A stretch of DNA of 41,330 nucleotides from an uncultured Bacteroidota bacterium. GTDB lineage: Bacteria > Bacteroidota > Bacteroidia > AKYH767-A > OLB10. Below, one piece after another: positions 1 through 8,830 of this stretch. Position 1 is the stretch's first letter; each line of letters begins with the position of its first letter. The stretch lies in assembly GCA_903881665.1 (NCBI GenBank), contig CAIRUC010000105.1, positions 1-41,330 on the forward strand. The letters are read 5' to 3'. Position numbers and translations under genes: made by a program. The notes beneath the pieces were generated by a model. The model worked only from the letters and a program-made list of their open reading frames with translations, was not told the DNA's origin and did no database searches.

Positions 1-1
1 C

Positions 2-418
2 GACATTCCTGTTTTATTTAAGTTAGGCAATGGACATAGTGCTTATTTCGAAGTGGGTCCTCAATTTTCATTCTTAAGTAGTGCTAAAGAAACATTTACT
101 TACAATGAAATGTCAACTCTTAATTATACAAATAAAAACTATAAAGGTGATTTCAAAGGATTTGGGTTATCAGGCGTTTTAGGTTTCGGAGCTGATATTA
201 AATTAACTGATGAATTAGGATTAACTGCTGGTCTTCGTTTAGGGTATATGTTTACGGATGCAACAACCGAATATTCAGAAGCTCAAGCTTCAGAATTACC
301 TGATGTTAGCTGGAATGCAATATTTAATCACAATAATAAAAATGGAGATTTCGACTATAAACCTACTACACGTGCTTGGGCAGGATTAAATATCGGCTTA
401 ACTTATATGTTGAAGTAA
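2..418 (+). CDS. Outer-membrane beta-barrel protein, 3' part only
   Basis: The reading frame is open from the left window edge, so the 5' end lies outside; a GTG at 53 is in frame but is probably internal. The visible 138 residues alternate short hydrophobic/aromatic strands with polar turns, for example GVLGFGADIKLTDELGL, and finish with LNIGLTYMLK. An aromatic-rich last strand is typical of small Bacteroidota outer-membrane barrels (PorT/OmpW-like). A strong terminator follows about 20 bases after the stop. The exact family cannot be told from this fragment. Confidence is good for a barrel protein and low for any function. Confidence 0.7.
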   Translation, partial: DIPVLFKLGNGHSAYFEVGPQFSFLSSAKETFTYNEMSTLNYTNKNYKGDFKGFGLSGVLGFGADIKLTDELGLTAGLRLGYMFTDATTEYSEAQASELPDVSWNAIFNHNNKNGDFDYKPTTRAWAGLNIGLTYMLK

Positions 419-436
419 ATTATTCATCGATTCAAT

Positions 437-474
437 AAAAAGAGGCCTTCTTATAAATAAGAAGGCCTCTTTTT
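437..474 (+). terminator. Rho-independent terminator after the barrel gene
   Basis: An 18-base arm at 437-454 (starts AAAAAGAGGCC) pairs perfectly with 457-474, and the right arm ends in five T. The A-run on the left arm would also serve as a U-tract on the minus strand, so it may act in both directions. Confidence 0.9.
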
Positions 475-564
475 ATTATAAATTAATAGTTTCATTGGTA
501 CGTTTTAATACCAATAAGTGCAAAAATGCTGTATACAATTAACTAACGTTTTAACACCATAAAA

Positions 565-590
565 AAGGAGAGCCTATTATGGCTCTCCTT
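565..590 (-). terminator. Terminator for sucD
   Basis: AAGGAGAGCC at 565-574 pairs with GGCTCTCCTT at 581-590 around a six-base loop. Read on the minus strand the stem is followed by a run of T (the A-run at 561-566). It lies 15 bases past the sucD stop. Confidence 0.9.
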
Positions 591-604
591 ATAAATTTAA
601 GCAA

Positions 605-1489
605 TTACGCTGAAACTTTTCCTAATACTTGAGCAATTGTTGCTCCAATCATGGCAGGTGAATCAACAACAGTAATTCCACATTCACGCATAATTTTCAT
701 TTTTGCTGCAGCTGTATCATCAGCTCCTCCAACAATTGCTCCCGCATGTCCCATTCGACGGCCTGCAGGTGCAGTTTGCCCAGCAATAAATCCTACTACT
801 GGTTTCTTATTTCCTGTTGCTTGAATCCAACGAGCGGCTTCAGCTTCTAAGCCACCGCCAATCTCACCAATCATAATAATAGCATCCGTTTCAGGATCAT
901 TCATGAATAATTCAACAGCTTCACGTGTTGTAGTTCCGATAATCGGGTCACCGCCAATTCCAATAGCTGTAGAAACGCCTAACCCTGCTTTCGCCACTTG
1001 GTCAGCTGCTTCATACGTTAATGTTCCCGATTTAGAAACAATTCCGATACGGCCTTTTATAAATACGAAGCCTGGCATAATACCAACTTTCGCTTCACCA
1101 GGGGTAATTACTCCCGGACAATTTGGTCCGATTAAGCGGCAATCACGTCCATCTAAATATTCTTTTACCGTGATCATATCACGCGTAGGAATTCCTTCTG
1201 TAATGCAAATAATAATTTTTATTCCAGCCTCAGCAGCTTCCATAATTGCATCCGCAGCGAAAGCAGGCGGCACAAAAATGATAGAAACATTGGCTCCTGC
1301 AATTTTAACAGCATCGGCAACTGTGTTAAAAACAGGCTTGTCGAGATGAGTCGATCCACCTTTTCCGGGAGTAACCCCTCCTACTACATTGGTTCCGTAC
1401 TCAATCATTTGAGTAGCGTGAAACGTTCCTTCGTTCCCTGTGAAGCCTTGTACAATAACTCGGCTGTCTTTATTTACTAATACGCTCAT
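605..1489 (-). CDS. sucD: Succinyl-CoA synthetase (ADP-forming) alpha subunit
   Basis: Makes succinate and a nucleoside triphosphate from succinyl-CoA in the TCA cycle, as the alpha subunit of the cytosolic SucCD enzyme. At 294 aa it has the usual length. Visible are the N-terminal CoA-binding fold with [11 protein letters not shown] (about residues 15-25), [10 protein letters not shown] (123-132), and the phosphohistidine loop [13 protein letters not shown], with His248 as the phosphorylated residue. The beta-subunit gene sucC is not next to it, so the two subunits are encoded apart, as in many Bacteroidota. It is a single-gene unit with its own terminator and a -7 element 20 bases upstream. 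Its divergent neighbour is the acyl-CoA mutase. Identification is secure. Confidence 0.97.
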   Translation of the reverse strand: MSVLVNKDSRVIVQGFTGNEGTFHATQMIEYGTNVVGGVTPGKGGSTHLDKPVFNTVADAVKIAGANVSIIFVPPAFAADAIMEAAEAGIKIIICITEGIPTRDMITVKEYLDGRDCRLIGPNCPGVITPGEAKVGIMPGFVFIKGRIGIVSKSGTLTYEAADQVAKAGLGVSTAIGIGGDPIIGTTTREAVELFMNDPETDAIIMIGEIGGGLEAEAARWIQATGNKKPVVGFIAGQTAPAGRRMGHAGAIVGGADDTAAAKMKIMRECGITVVDSPAMIGATIAQVLGKVSA

Positions 1490-1508
1490 AGTGCTATTTT
1501 AAGAGCTG

Positions 1509-1534
1509 CAAATTTATAAAAAATCAGCATGCAA
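1509..1534 (-). promoter_or_regulatory. Candidate sucD promoter
   Basis: On the minus strand TAAATTTG (1516 to 1509) matches the Bacteroidota -7 consensus TAnnTTTG. A TTG lies 15 bases further upstream (1534 to 1532). The sucD ATG is 20 bases downstream. Confidence 0.5.
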
Positions 1535-1623
1535 GCCATAGTTCATTGCGTATCCATCTTTTCATCGTTAACTATTTTTGAACAATCATTAAAGAACCCT
1601 AATTCGAAGTGCTTTTTAGAGAT

Positions 1624-1650
1624 TTTGCTGCTCCTCTTTTACTATTTTTG
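1624..1650 (+). promoter_or_regulatory. Candidate icmF promoter
   Basis: TTTG at 1624-1627 and TATTTTTG at 1643-1650 (fits TAnnTTTG), 15 bases apart. Transcription would begin near 1655-1658, leaving a leader of about 20 bases before the ATG at 1675. This argues against the in-frame ATG at 1609, which would lie upstream of the promoter. Confidence 0.5.
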
Positions 1651-1674
1651 CGAGTTATAGTAAGAAAAATAATT

Positions 1675-4600
1675 ATGAATAACCCCGCTCCATATCAGCC
1701 TCTTAATAAAATTCGTATCGTTACAGCCGCTTCTTTGTTCGATGGTCACGATGCTTCTATCAATATCATGCGCCGTATCATGCAAAGCAGTGGTGCCGAG
1801 GTAATTCACCTGGGCCACGACCGCAGCGTGCAGGAAGTAGTGAATTGTGCTATTGAAGAAGATGCGAATGCAATTGCCATGACTTCTTATCAAGGCGGTC
1901 ATATTGAGTACTTTAAGTATATGTACGACTTGCTAAAGGAAAGAGGTTGCGAACATATCCGCATTTTCGGTGGTGGTGGTGGTACCATCCTTCCCGAAGA
2001 AATTAAGGAATTAATGGATTATGGTATCACACGTATTTACCACCCTGATGATGGTCGCTCGATGGGATTGCAGGGAATGATCAATGATATGTTGCAGAAA
2101 TGCGACTACCCTACCGGACAAAATCTGAATGGTGAGGTGAAGAAAATCGGAACTAAAAATCATTATGCTATTGCGAGATTAATTTCTGCTGCCGAAAATA
2201 ATCACGATGAGTTTGCGAAGCATTACGATGAAATTAAAAAAGCTGCTTCTGCTTCAAATGCTGCGATCTTGGGAATTACTGGAACCGGCGGTGCAGGAAA
2301 ATCTTCTTTAGTGGATGAATTAGTGCGTCGTTTCATTATCGACTTTAAAGATAAAACCATTGCTATTATCTCTGTTGATCCGTCGAAACGTAAAACCGGC
2401 GGAGCTTTATTAGGTGATCGTATTCGCATGAATGCTATCAACAATGATCGTGTGTATATGCGTTCGCTGGCTACCCGTCAAAGTAATTTGGCGCTTTCGA
2501 AGTATGTGCAAGAGGCTTTGGATGTGGTAAAGGCTGCGGGTTATGATTTAATAATTCTAGAAACTTCAGGCATCGGACAAAGTGACACGGAGATTACCGA
2601 GCATAGCGATATGAGTCTTTATGTGATGACACCAGAGTATGGTGCCGCTACGCAATTGGAAAAAATCGATATGCTTGATTTTGCCAATATTATTGCACTC
2701 AATAAATTCGATAAGCGCGGTGCGTTGGATGCTTTGCGTGACGTGAAAAAACAATTCAAACGTAATCATCAATTATGGGAAACCGATGATGATGCGCTAC
2801 CTGTTTTTGGAACGATTGCTTCTCAATTTAATGATCCTGGAATGAACCGCTTGTATAAAGCAATTATGGATCATCTGGATAAAAATACGAAAGCGGGATT
2901 AAAATCTGATTTCCATATCTCTGATGAAATGTCAGAGAAGATTTATATCATCCCTCCTCATCGTACGCGTTACCTCAGCGAAATTTCTGAGAACAATCGT
3001 GCGTACGATAAATGGGCAAAAGATCAGTCGGCTGTTGCGCAGAAATTGTTTGGAATTAAACAAGCAATGGAAGCGATCGAGAGTCTCGATTTGCTACAAA
3101 AAAATGCTGCTATTGAAACTTTAAAATCAGCTTACGCAGAATGGGAATTGCGCCTCGATGGAACGAATCGAAAAATGATTGAACAGTTCCCACAGAAAAT
3201 GCAAGCCTACAAAGAGGATTATTACATCTTCAAAGTGCGTGATAAAGAAATCAAAATTAAAACGTATTACGAGTCGCTTTCGAAATCGCGGATTCCAAAA
3301 GTTTCAACTCCGCGTTATGATTCATGGGGTGATCAATTGAAGTGGATGCTTCAAGAAAATGTTCCAGGTGAATTCCCTTATACAGCTGGAGTATTTCCGT
3401 TCAAACGTGAGGGAGAAGATCCAACACGCATGTTTGCAGGTGAAGGTGGACCGGAAAGAACCAATCGTCGCTTCCACTATGTGTCGTTAGGTATGCCAGC
3501 GCATCGTTTGAGTACTGCATTCGATTCAGTTACCTTATACGGACATGATCCTGAATATCGTCCCGATATTTATGGTAAAATTGGTAATTCAGGTGTGAGC
3601 ATTTGTTGTTTAGATGATGCGAAGAAATTGTACAGCGGATTTAACTTGGCTGATCCGAAAACATCGGTGAGTATGACCATCAATGGTCCTGCTGCTATGT
3701 TAACCGGTTTTTTTATGAATGCCGCAATCGACCAGCAATGTGAGTTGTATATTAAGCAGAATGGAATGGAAGAACTCATCAATGAAAAAATTGAAGAAAT
3801 CTACAAAAACAAAAAGGCACATCAACCTATATACAACGGCCCTTTACCTGAAGGAAATGACGGCCTTGGATTAATGCTTCTCGGAGTTACAGGTGATCAA
3901 GTATTACCAATTGAAGTTTATAACAAAATAAAAATAGATACAATTGCACAAGTAAGAGGAACTGTACAAGCTGACATCTTGAAAGAAGATCAAGCGCAAA
4001 ACACGTGTATTTTTAGTACTGAATTTGCGTTGCGTTTGATGGGTGATATGCAAGATCATTTTATTAAAAATAAAATACGTAATTTCTATTCGGTATCTAT
4101 CTCCGGATATCATATCGCCGAGGCAGGAGCGAATCCCTTAACTCAGTTAGCGTTTACATTAGCTAACGGATTCACATATGTTGAATACTATGTAAGTCGC
4201 GGAATGGATATTAATGCGTTTGCTCCCAATCTTAGTTTCTTCTTTAGTAACGGAATTGATCCTGAATATTCGGTAATCGGCCGTGTGGCAAGAAGAATTT
4301 GGGCCAAAGCAATGAAGAATAAATACAATGCGAATGAAAGAAGTCAGATGTTGAAGTATCATATTCAAACATCGGGACGTTCATTGCATGCACAGGAAAT
4401 TGACTTCAATGATATTCGAACAACCTTGCAGGCATTGTATGCTATTTATGATAACTGTAATTCACTTCATACAAATGCGTACGATGAAGCTATTACCACT
4501 CCTACTGAAGAATCGGTTAGAAGAGCGATGGCGATTCAGTTAATCATTAACCGCGAGTTAGGATTAGCGAAGAATGAAAATCCTTTACAAGGCTCGTTTA

Positions 4601-5055
4601 TCATTGAAGAAATTACTGATTTAGTAGAAGAAGCAGTATTGCTAGAATTCGATCGCATTACCGAACGGGGTGGCGTATTGGGATCAATGGAAACAATGTA
4701 CCAACGCGGTAAAATTCAAGAAGAGTCGCTTCATTATGAAATGCTGAAACATACAGGCGAATATCCAATTATCGGAGTAAATACATTCTTATCATCGAAA
4801 GGCTCGCCTACTGTTACTCCTAAAGAAGTAATTCGTGCAACAACCGAAGAAAAAGAATATCAAATCAATATGATTAATGACTTGCATGCTCGTAATGCCG
4901 ATCGCTCTGCTAAGTTGCTCCGCGATTTACAATTAGCAGCCATCCGCAATGAAAACATGTTTGATGTGATGATGGAAGTTTCTAAATATTGCAGCCTCGG
5001 ACAAATAACGAAAGCCTTGTTTGAAGTGGGTGGACAGTATCGACGAAATATGTAA
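1675..5055 (+). CDS. icmF: Fused B12-dependent isobutyryl-CoA mutase with G-protein chaperone (IcmF type)
   Basis: Cytosolic adenosylcobalamin enzyme interconverting isobutyryl-CoA and n-butyryl-CoA, with its own repair GTPase built in. Domain order (1126 aa from ATG 1675): B12-binding domain at 1-150 with [14 protein letters not shown], His25 being the expected cobalt ligand; MeaB-like GTPase at about 190-450 with P-loop GTGGAGKSS (203-211) and NKFD; then the mutase barrel, with [11 protein letters not shown] and [14 protein letters not shown]. The PYTAGVFPF stretch is what IcmF proteins carry; methylmalonyl-CoA mutases have an Arg/Tyr-rich version there. So IcmF is preferred over the generic name methylmalonyl-CoA mutase. 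The frame also has an ATG at 1609 (1148 aa), but family similarity starts near residue 10 after 1675 and a promoter lies between. No B12 riboswitch fits the very short leader. Exact substrate is inferred. Confidence 0.92.
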   Translation: MNNPAPYQPLNKIRIVTAASLFDGHDASINIMRRIMQSSGAEVIHLGHDRSVQEVVNCAIEEDANAIAMTSYQGGHIEYFKYMYDLLKERGCEHIRIFGGGGGTILPEEIKELMDYGITRIYHPDDGRSMGLQGMINDMLQKCDYPTGQNLNGEVKKIGTKNHYAIARLISAAENNHDEFAKHYDEIKKAASASNAAILGITGTGGAGKSSLVDELVRRFIIDFKDKTIAIISVDPSKRKTGGALLGDRIRMNAINNDRVYMRSLATRQSNLALSKYVQEALDVVKAAGYDLIILETSGIGQSDTEITEHSDMSLYVMTPEYGAATQLEKIDMLDFANIIALNKFDKRGALDALRDVKKQFKRNHQLWETDDDALPVFGTIASQFNDPGMNRLYKAIMDHLDKNTKAGLKSDFHISDEMSEKIYIIPPHRTRYLSEISENNRAYDKWAKDQSAVAQKLFGIKQAMEAIESLDLLQKNAAIETLKSAYAEWELRLDGTNRKMIEQFPQKMQAYKEDYYIFKVRDKEIKIKTYYESLSKSRIPKVSTPRYDSWGDQLKWMLQENVPGEFPYTAGVFPFKREGEDPTRMFAGEGGPERTNRRFHYVSLGMPAHRLSTAFDSVTLYGHDPEYRPDIYGKIGNSGVSICCLDDAKKLYSGFNLADPKTSVSMTINGPAAMLTGFFMNAAIDQQCELYIKQNGMEELINEKIEEIYKNKKAHQPIYNGPLPEGNDGLGLMLLGVTGDQVLPIEVYNKIKIDTIAQVRGTVQADILKEDQAQNTCIFSTEFALRLMGDMQDHFIKNKIRNFYSVSISGYHIAEAGANPLTQLAFTLANGFTYVEYYVSRGMDINAFAPNLSFFFSNGIDPEYSVIGRVARRIWAKAMKNKYNANERSQMLKYHIQTSGRSLHAQEIDFNDIRTTLQALYAIYDNCNSLHTNAYDEAITTPTEESVRRAMAIQLIINRELGLAKNENPLQGSFIIEEITDLVEEAVLLEFDRITERGGVLGSMETMYQRGKIQEESLHYEMLKHTGEYPIIGVNTFLSSKGSPTVTPKEVIRATTEEKEYQINMINDLHARNADRSAKLLRDLQLAAIRNENMFDVMMEVSKYCSLGQITKALFEVGGQYRRNM

Positions 5056-5147
5056 ATTTAAGTTTAAATTTAATGGCCCAAAGATTATTATTGTTTGTAT
5101 GATTAGTTAAGCTATAAAATAGTATTTACAAACGGCTTTCTCTTCAA

Positions 5148-5177
5148 TTTGGTTTTATTGATTAACCTATATCTTTC
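5148..5177 (+). promoter_or_regulatory. Candidate promoter of the dioxygenase gene
   Basis: TTTG at 5148-5151, 18 bases, then TATCTTTC at 5170-5177 (7 of 8 matches to TAnnTTTG). The ATG follows 12 bases later. Confidence 0.45.
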
Positions 5178-5189
5178 GGTAATACTGCC

Positions 5190-6008
5190 ATGAAACTTAA
5201 CGATCTCGGTAAAATTTCCTCTTCTTTCCCTCCTACTGCTAAAATGCCTGTGCTTTTCTTGGGCCATGGTAGTCCCATGAATGCAATTGAGGAGAACGAA
5301 TTCGTGCAGGGGTTTCGAAAAATCGGACAAGAAATCCCGAAACCGAATGCCATCCTGTGCATTTCGGCGCACTGGGAAACAGAGGGCACTTTCGTTACAG
5401 CAATGGATCATCCAAAAACAATTCATGATTTTTATGGTTTTCCGAAGGCCCTTTTTGATGTTGAATATCCTGCACTGGGAAGTCGTGCATTAGCTTCCGA
5501 AACTAAGAAAATAATTACTTCTACCGAAGTGAAAGATGATCATTCTTGGGGACTCGATCATGGTTGTTGGAGCTTTGCAAAAACGATGTACCCCAATGCA
5601 GATATTCCGATTATTCAAATGAGTCTCGATTATCGTCAAGGTACTCGTTACCATTATGACTTAGCAAAGCAATTGCAATCGTTAAGAAGAAAAGGAATTT
5701 TAATAATTGGCAGCGGAAACTTAGTCCACAATTTAGGTATCCTCAACTGGAATAACCCCAACGCTGGATACGACTGGGCAATAGAAGCTAACGAAGGATT
5801 TAAGCATTTTATTAAAGTGAGTAATCACACACAATTGATGCAATACAAATCATTGGGAAAGGCAGTGGAATTATCGGTGCCTACTCCTGAGCATTACCTC
5901 CCACTACTCTACACATTAGCATTGAAAGAAGATAATGATTCAGTCACTTTCTTCAATGATAAATTAGTGTACGGATCAATAGCAATGACTTCTGTTATAA
6001 TTGGCTAG
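5190..6008 (+). CDS. ygiD: Extradiol dioxygenase, 4,5-DOPA dioxygenase (YgiD/LigB-like) family
   Basis: A 272-aa soluble non-haem metal dioxygenase of the LigB superfamily; E. coli YgiD cleaves the ring of L-DOPA. The conserved metal-site histidines are visible: PVLFLGHGSPMNA (His26), ISAHWETEGT (His61) and GNLVHNLG (His180). The catalytic-loop segment WGLDHGCWSF (His124) and a late PTPEHYLPLLY are also present, all in family order and at normal length. The N-terminal 17 residues before PVLFLGHG are longer than in E. coli, so a later start is possible, although no other ATG is better placed than 5190. It is transcribed alone, 134 bases after icmF. The natural substrate in this organism is unknown. 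Confidence 0.88.
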   Translation: MKLNDLGKISSSFPPTAKMPVLFLGHGSPMNAIEENEFVQGFRKIGQEIPKPNAILCISAHWETEGTFVTAMDHPKTIHDFYGFPKALFDVEYPALGSRALASETKKIITSTEVKDDHSWGLDHGCWSFAKTMYPNADIPIIQMSLDYRQGTRYHYDLAKQLQSLRRKGILIIGSGNLVHNLGILNWNNPNAGYDWAIEANEGFKHFIKVSNHTQLMQYKSLGKAVELSVPTPEHYLPLLYTLALKEDNDSVTFFNDKLVYGSIAMTSVIIG

Positions 6009-6030
6009 TATATTACTTTTTTTAAATTAG

Positions 6031-7143
6031 TTAATTTTCTAACCAGCGACTTAAAAACACATCATACACATATGTTCGCCCTTCTTCAACGAAAATTAAT
6101 TCCTTCTCAAATAATGCTGCTAATGCCGTTTGAACAGAACTGGTACTTCCTAAATTATTCTTGCGAATAAAGTCTGCACTCAAAACTTGTCTTGCCCCTT
6201 TATCTTTTGCAATTCCTTTTAAAAGCTCCCATTGATTTACCGTTAATAGATTACGATAGGCATAATACACCGCTTCATTTTCTTTTATTATCTCCGCCAT
6301 CATTCTTTCAACCATCCAAGTGTCGGGTTGCTTTACTGATTTCGACATTAATTTATTACTGAAATATTGAACGTAATACGTATGTCGACGACATAAATCG
6401 AGCAGCAAATCAGCCACATCTTCGGTAAGGACTTTTTTAGCAGCCGCAAATTGATCAATCAAATAACTTCTAAGCACGTCATGTTCAAAAGCCGGAACAT
6501 AAATATTATCTAATGATTCAAAATAATTTTTAAATTCACCGTCTATCAATTGATCCAACATTTGAGAATCACTACCCGCAAAGACACAAGTAATATTATT
6601 CGATTTACGAATGTTGCTAATCAAATATTGAATGGTTGATTTCTCTTTATAACTCATCATTTGTTGCAACTCATCGAATACTAAAACAACCTTAAATGTT
6701 TGGCGGTTGAGGTACGTAAAGATCTGTTCAATGGTATGCTCCGCTTGAAAATTACTATCGAGATTAAAACCGATCAACGGAGTTCCTGTAATCATATCAT
6801 ACTGAATAACGGGACGTAAATACGAGAAATAATTCGCCAATTCACGCATTAATTTCAAGTGATTACTATCGAGTTTACCTAAGGTATTTTTCGCTAATGA
6901 TTGAATAAATTCATTTGTATTTCCTGTTGGATATAAATCCAAATAAAACACACGCGTTTGCTTCTCTTTCTCTAACTCTTTCAAAGAAGATTTTATCAAC
7001 TCTGTCTTACCCATTCTACGTAGTCCGGTAATTAATACTGAAATATTATTTGAAATTGCATCCAGTATTCGTTGTTGTTCAATTGTACGATTATAAAAAG
7101 TGATTGATTCGGTGGTCATTTCGATTGTGTCGTTAAGGTTCAT
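6031..7143 (-). CDS. AAA-family ATPase, archaeal-type ATPase (PF01637-like)
   Basis: A 370-aa protein with Walker A GLRRMGKT (residues 40-47) and Walker B VVLVFDELQQM (about 152-162, Asp157-Glu158). A Sensor-like stretch follows, ITCVFAGSDSQML, and then a C-terminal helical/winged-helix part ending VYDVFLSRWLEN. This pattern (GxRRxGKT, then FAGS, then a wHTH) is that of the archaeal-ATPase/STAND-like family, often genome-solitary in Bacteroidota, with no agreed function. It is convergent with the dioxygenase gene (22 bases apart). A second in-frame ATG eight codons in (MTTESITFYN) is an alternative start. It carries no toxin or nuclease domain that would place it in a defence system. Confidence 0.8.
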   Translation of the reverse strand: MNLNDTIEMTTESITFYNRTIEQQRILDAISNNISVLITGLRRMGKTELIKSSLKELEKEKQTRVFYLDLYPTGNTNEFIQSLAKNTLGKLDSNHLKLMRELANYFSYLRPVIQYDMITGTPLIGFNLDSNFQAEHTIEQIFTYLNRQTFKVVLVFDELQQMMSYKEKSTIQYLISNIRKSNNITCVFAGSDSQMLDQLIDGEFKNYFESLDNIYVPAFEHDVLRSYLIDQFAAAKKVLTEDVADLLLDLCRRHTYYVQYFSNKLMSKSVKQPDTWMVERMMAEIIKENEAVYYAYRNLLTVNQWELLKGIAKDKGARQVLSADFIRKNNLGSTSSVQTALAALFEKELIFVEEGRTYVYDVFLSRWLEN

Positions 7144-7227
7144 GCCATTACGTGTGTTGCGTTATACAAAAAACGTAATTTAAAACAGGTATTTAACAAG
7201 CCCTCCCAAGCATTTATTAACTTATTA

Positions 7228-7932
7228 ATGTTAGTGATGCTATCTTTGCAAGTGCAAAATCAAATTCCGAATATTAGTCCCGAAGAACTCACCTACCTCC
7301 AATCCTTTATGTTGGAAGGAAGAATTGCGCGTTTCAAGGAGATGCTTGAAGAGCGAACACGACACTTAACAATTGTAATGGACAATGTAGTTGATCCTTA
7401 CAATATAAGTGCGGTGATGCGAACAGCTGAATGTTTCGGGATTCAAGATTTACATCTATTAGAAACCGATCGTCCTTTTAAGGCAGCAAGAAAAATCCAG
7501 CGCGGATCCGTTCAATGGGTCGACCTTTACAAGTATAAACCGGGAGAAGAAAGTGCATTACAATGTATCCGTCAATTGAAAGATAAAGGATTTAAAATAG
7601 TAGCCACTACACCTCATACGCGACAACAATCGGTAGCCGAATTAGACATCACGCAACCAATTGCATTAGTACTAGGACAAGAACGTGACGGCGTATCGGA
7701 ACTGATGAAACAACATGCCGATGAGTTTGTTGTTATTCCGATGCAAGGATTCACTGAAAGTTTAAACATCTCTGTAGCAGCTTCCATCATGATTTACGAA
7801 CTAAACAAACGATTACGCGAATCATCAATCAACTACCACCTAAGCGAAAAAGAAAAGTTCAACATCATGGCAAAATGGACCTACAATTCGTTGGAGAACG
7901 CGGAAGGAATTTTGAAGAATTTTGAATTTTGA
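7228..7932 (+). CDS. trmH: TrmH/SpoU-family tRNA or rRNA 2'-O-methyltransferase
   Basis: Transfers a methyl group from SAM to a ribose 2'-OH, probably G18 of tRNA. The three SPOUT motifs are in order: NISAVMRTAECFGIQDLHLLE (motif 1, Arg catalytic), ALVLGQERDGVS (motif 2) and VIPMQGFTESLNISVAASIM (motif 3, knot). 234 aa from ATG 7228. The start is uncertain: a perfect -7 element (TATCTTTG, 7241-7248) overlaps the first codons, so the mRNA may begin after 7250. An ATG at 7309 would give 207 aa beginning (MLEGRIARFKEML) where E. coli TrmH begins; GTG 7252 is a third choice. The C-terminus runs into low-complexity sequence (GILKNFEF). Family is secure, target nucleotide inferred. Confidence 0.88.
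   Translation: MLVMLSLQVQNQIPNISPEELTYLQSFMLEGRIARFKEMLEERTRHLTIVMDNVVDPYNISAVMRTAECFGIQDLHLLETDRPFKAARKIQRGSVQWVDLYKYKPGEESALQCIRQLKDKGFKIVATTPHTRQQSVAELDITQPIALVLGQERDGVSELMKQHADEFVVIPMQGFTESLNISVAASIMIYELNKRLRESSINYHLSEKEKFNIMAKWTYNSLENAEGILKNFEF
7241..7248 (+). promoter_or_regulatory. -7 promoter element inside the first codons of the trmH frame
   Basis: TATCTTTG matches TAnnTTTG exactly and is followed by CA. No TTTG -33 box is seen at the usual distance. If used, transcription starts near 7253-7257 and the ATG at 7228 cannot be the start. Confidence 0.4.
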
Positions 7933-8167
7933 ATTTGTCGCCTTTGAATTTCTTCTATTGAACCAAAATCTTCCTGCATCTTGAATCATTCATCTTGCAT
8001 CTTTTTCCCATCCATTTTGCCCACATTATATCTCTACAATAATCTTATAACTCATCATGGGGCAATAGCAAACTAGCAGATTAGCACATTCAACTCCTGT
8101 ATCTTTTTCCCTTCAGCTTGCATCTGCCCTAAAATCCTCAACTAATATTACTACTTTAGTTCTCTCT
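7933..8167. repeat. Low-complexity spacer made of repeated short words
   Basis: No gene. The spacer contains repeated words: gaattttgaattttgaattt at its left border; cttgcatct at 7994-8002 and again at 8117-8125; catctttttccc at 7998-8009 with an 11-of-12 copy at 8100-8111; and an agca/ttagca-type stretch (caaactagcagattagcac) near 8070-8090. A near -7 element, TACTTTAG, sits at 8152-8159 just before tatD. I see no hairpin terminator for trmH. Confidence 0.55.
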
Positions 8168-8830
8168 ATGCTCACCGATATCCACTCTCATCATTTCAAT
8201 TCTCCTCACGATGTAATTCGTATCAGTAATATTTTAAATGTTGATCGCTTGGAGGAGTATATTGCGGGTGAAGGATTGTTTTCGGTTGGAATTCATCCTT
8301 GGCATATTCATCCCGATCATTGGGAGGATGATATCGCTATCATCAAAAAGAATATGGCTAATCCGAAAATTTTGGCTCTCGGTGAAGCCGGCCTCGATCG
8401 TTTAATCGACCTTCCTCTAAATATTCAACAGGATGTTTTTATGTCAATGATTGAGTTATCGGAAGAGGCCCAAAAACCGTTGATCATTCATTGCGTTCGG
8501 TCGTTCGCCGAGCTAGCTTCGTTGCATAGAGCAGTTAAGCCTAAACAGAAATGGTTCATCCACGGATTTAATATCCGCTGGGAAATTGCCAAAGGCTTGC
8601 TCGATCAGGATTTCTATTTTTCGTTCGGAAGTGCCATCTTGCATCATAAGTCTGCCGCTGCCTTAGCACTGGAGAAAATGCCGTCCGATCGAATTTTTTT
8701 AGAAACCGATGAAAGTCATGAGCCTTTAGATAGTATTTTTGCAGCCGCTGCTAAAATCAGAGGCGTTAACGAACATGTATTGTCCGACGACCTTTTTGGC
8801 AGATTTAAAGAAATCTTTAATTATGGCTGA
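8168..8830 (+). CDS. tatD: TatD-family metal-dependent hydrolase
   Basis: A metal-dependent amidohydrolase-fold protein, in other bacteria a 3'-5' DNA/RNA exonuclease or D-aminoacyl-tRNA deacylase. The metal ligands are all visible: DIHSHH (His6, His8), LGEAGLD (Glu73), IIHCVRS (His108), FIHGF (His132) and LETDES (Asp181). At 220 aa it is shorter than the usual roughly 260, mainly in loops and the tail, with no ligand lost. It overlaps the next gene tcdA by 8 bases, which suggests coupled translation. The pairing of a TatD protein with TcdA recurs in Bacteroidota as I recall, but I cannot check it here. Confidence 0.87.
   Translation: MLTDIHSHHFNSPHDVIRISNILNVDRLEEYIAGEGLFSVGIHPWHIHPDHWEDDIAIIKKNMANPKILALGEAGLDRLIDLPLNIQQDVFMSMIELSEEAQKPLIIHCVRSFAELASLHRAVKPKQKWFIHGFNIRWEIAKGLLDQDFYFSFGSAILHHKSAAALALEKMPSDRIFLETDESHEPLDSIFAAAAKIRGVNEHVLSDDLFGRFKEIFNYG

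Noticed and set aside
903..1349. 148-codon open frame on the plus strand opposite sucD
   Set aside because: It is the antisense shadow of a highly conserved gene, with low-complexity Ile/Pro/Ser-rich product and no promoter or start context.
1609..1674. 22-codon N-terminal extension of icmF
   Set aside because: Sits over the likely promoter, and family similarity begins only after ATG 1675.
1490..1674. Cobalamin riboswitch before icmF
   Set aside because: The predicted leader is about 20 bases and no B12-box-like sequence was seen.
5053..5072. TAAATTTAA-GT-TTAAATTTA inverted repeat at the icmF stop
   Set aside because: Perfect but purely A/T, without a GC stem or U-tract; expected by chance in AT-rich sequence.
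5112..5426. 104-codon minus-strand frame over the dioxygenase start
   Set aside because: Overlaps the catalytic His26 and His61 codons of the dioxygenase; its protein has no motif.
6031..7143. Anti-phage defence ATPase
   Set aside because: No effector, nuclease or toxin gene beside it; neighbours are metabolic and RNA-modification genes.
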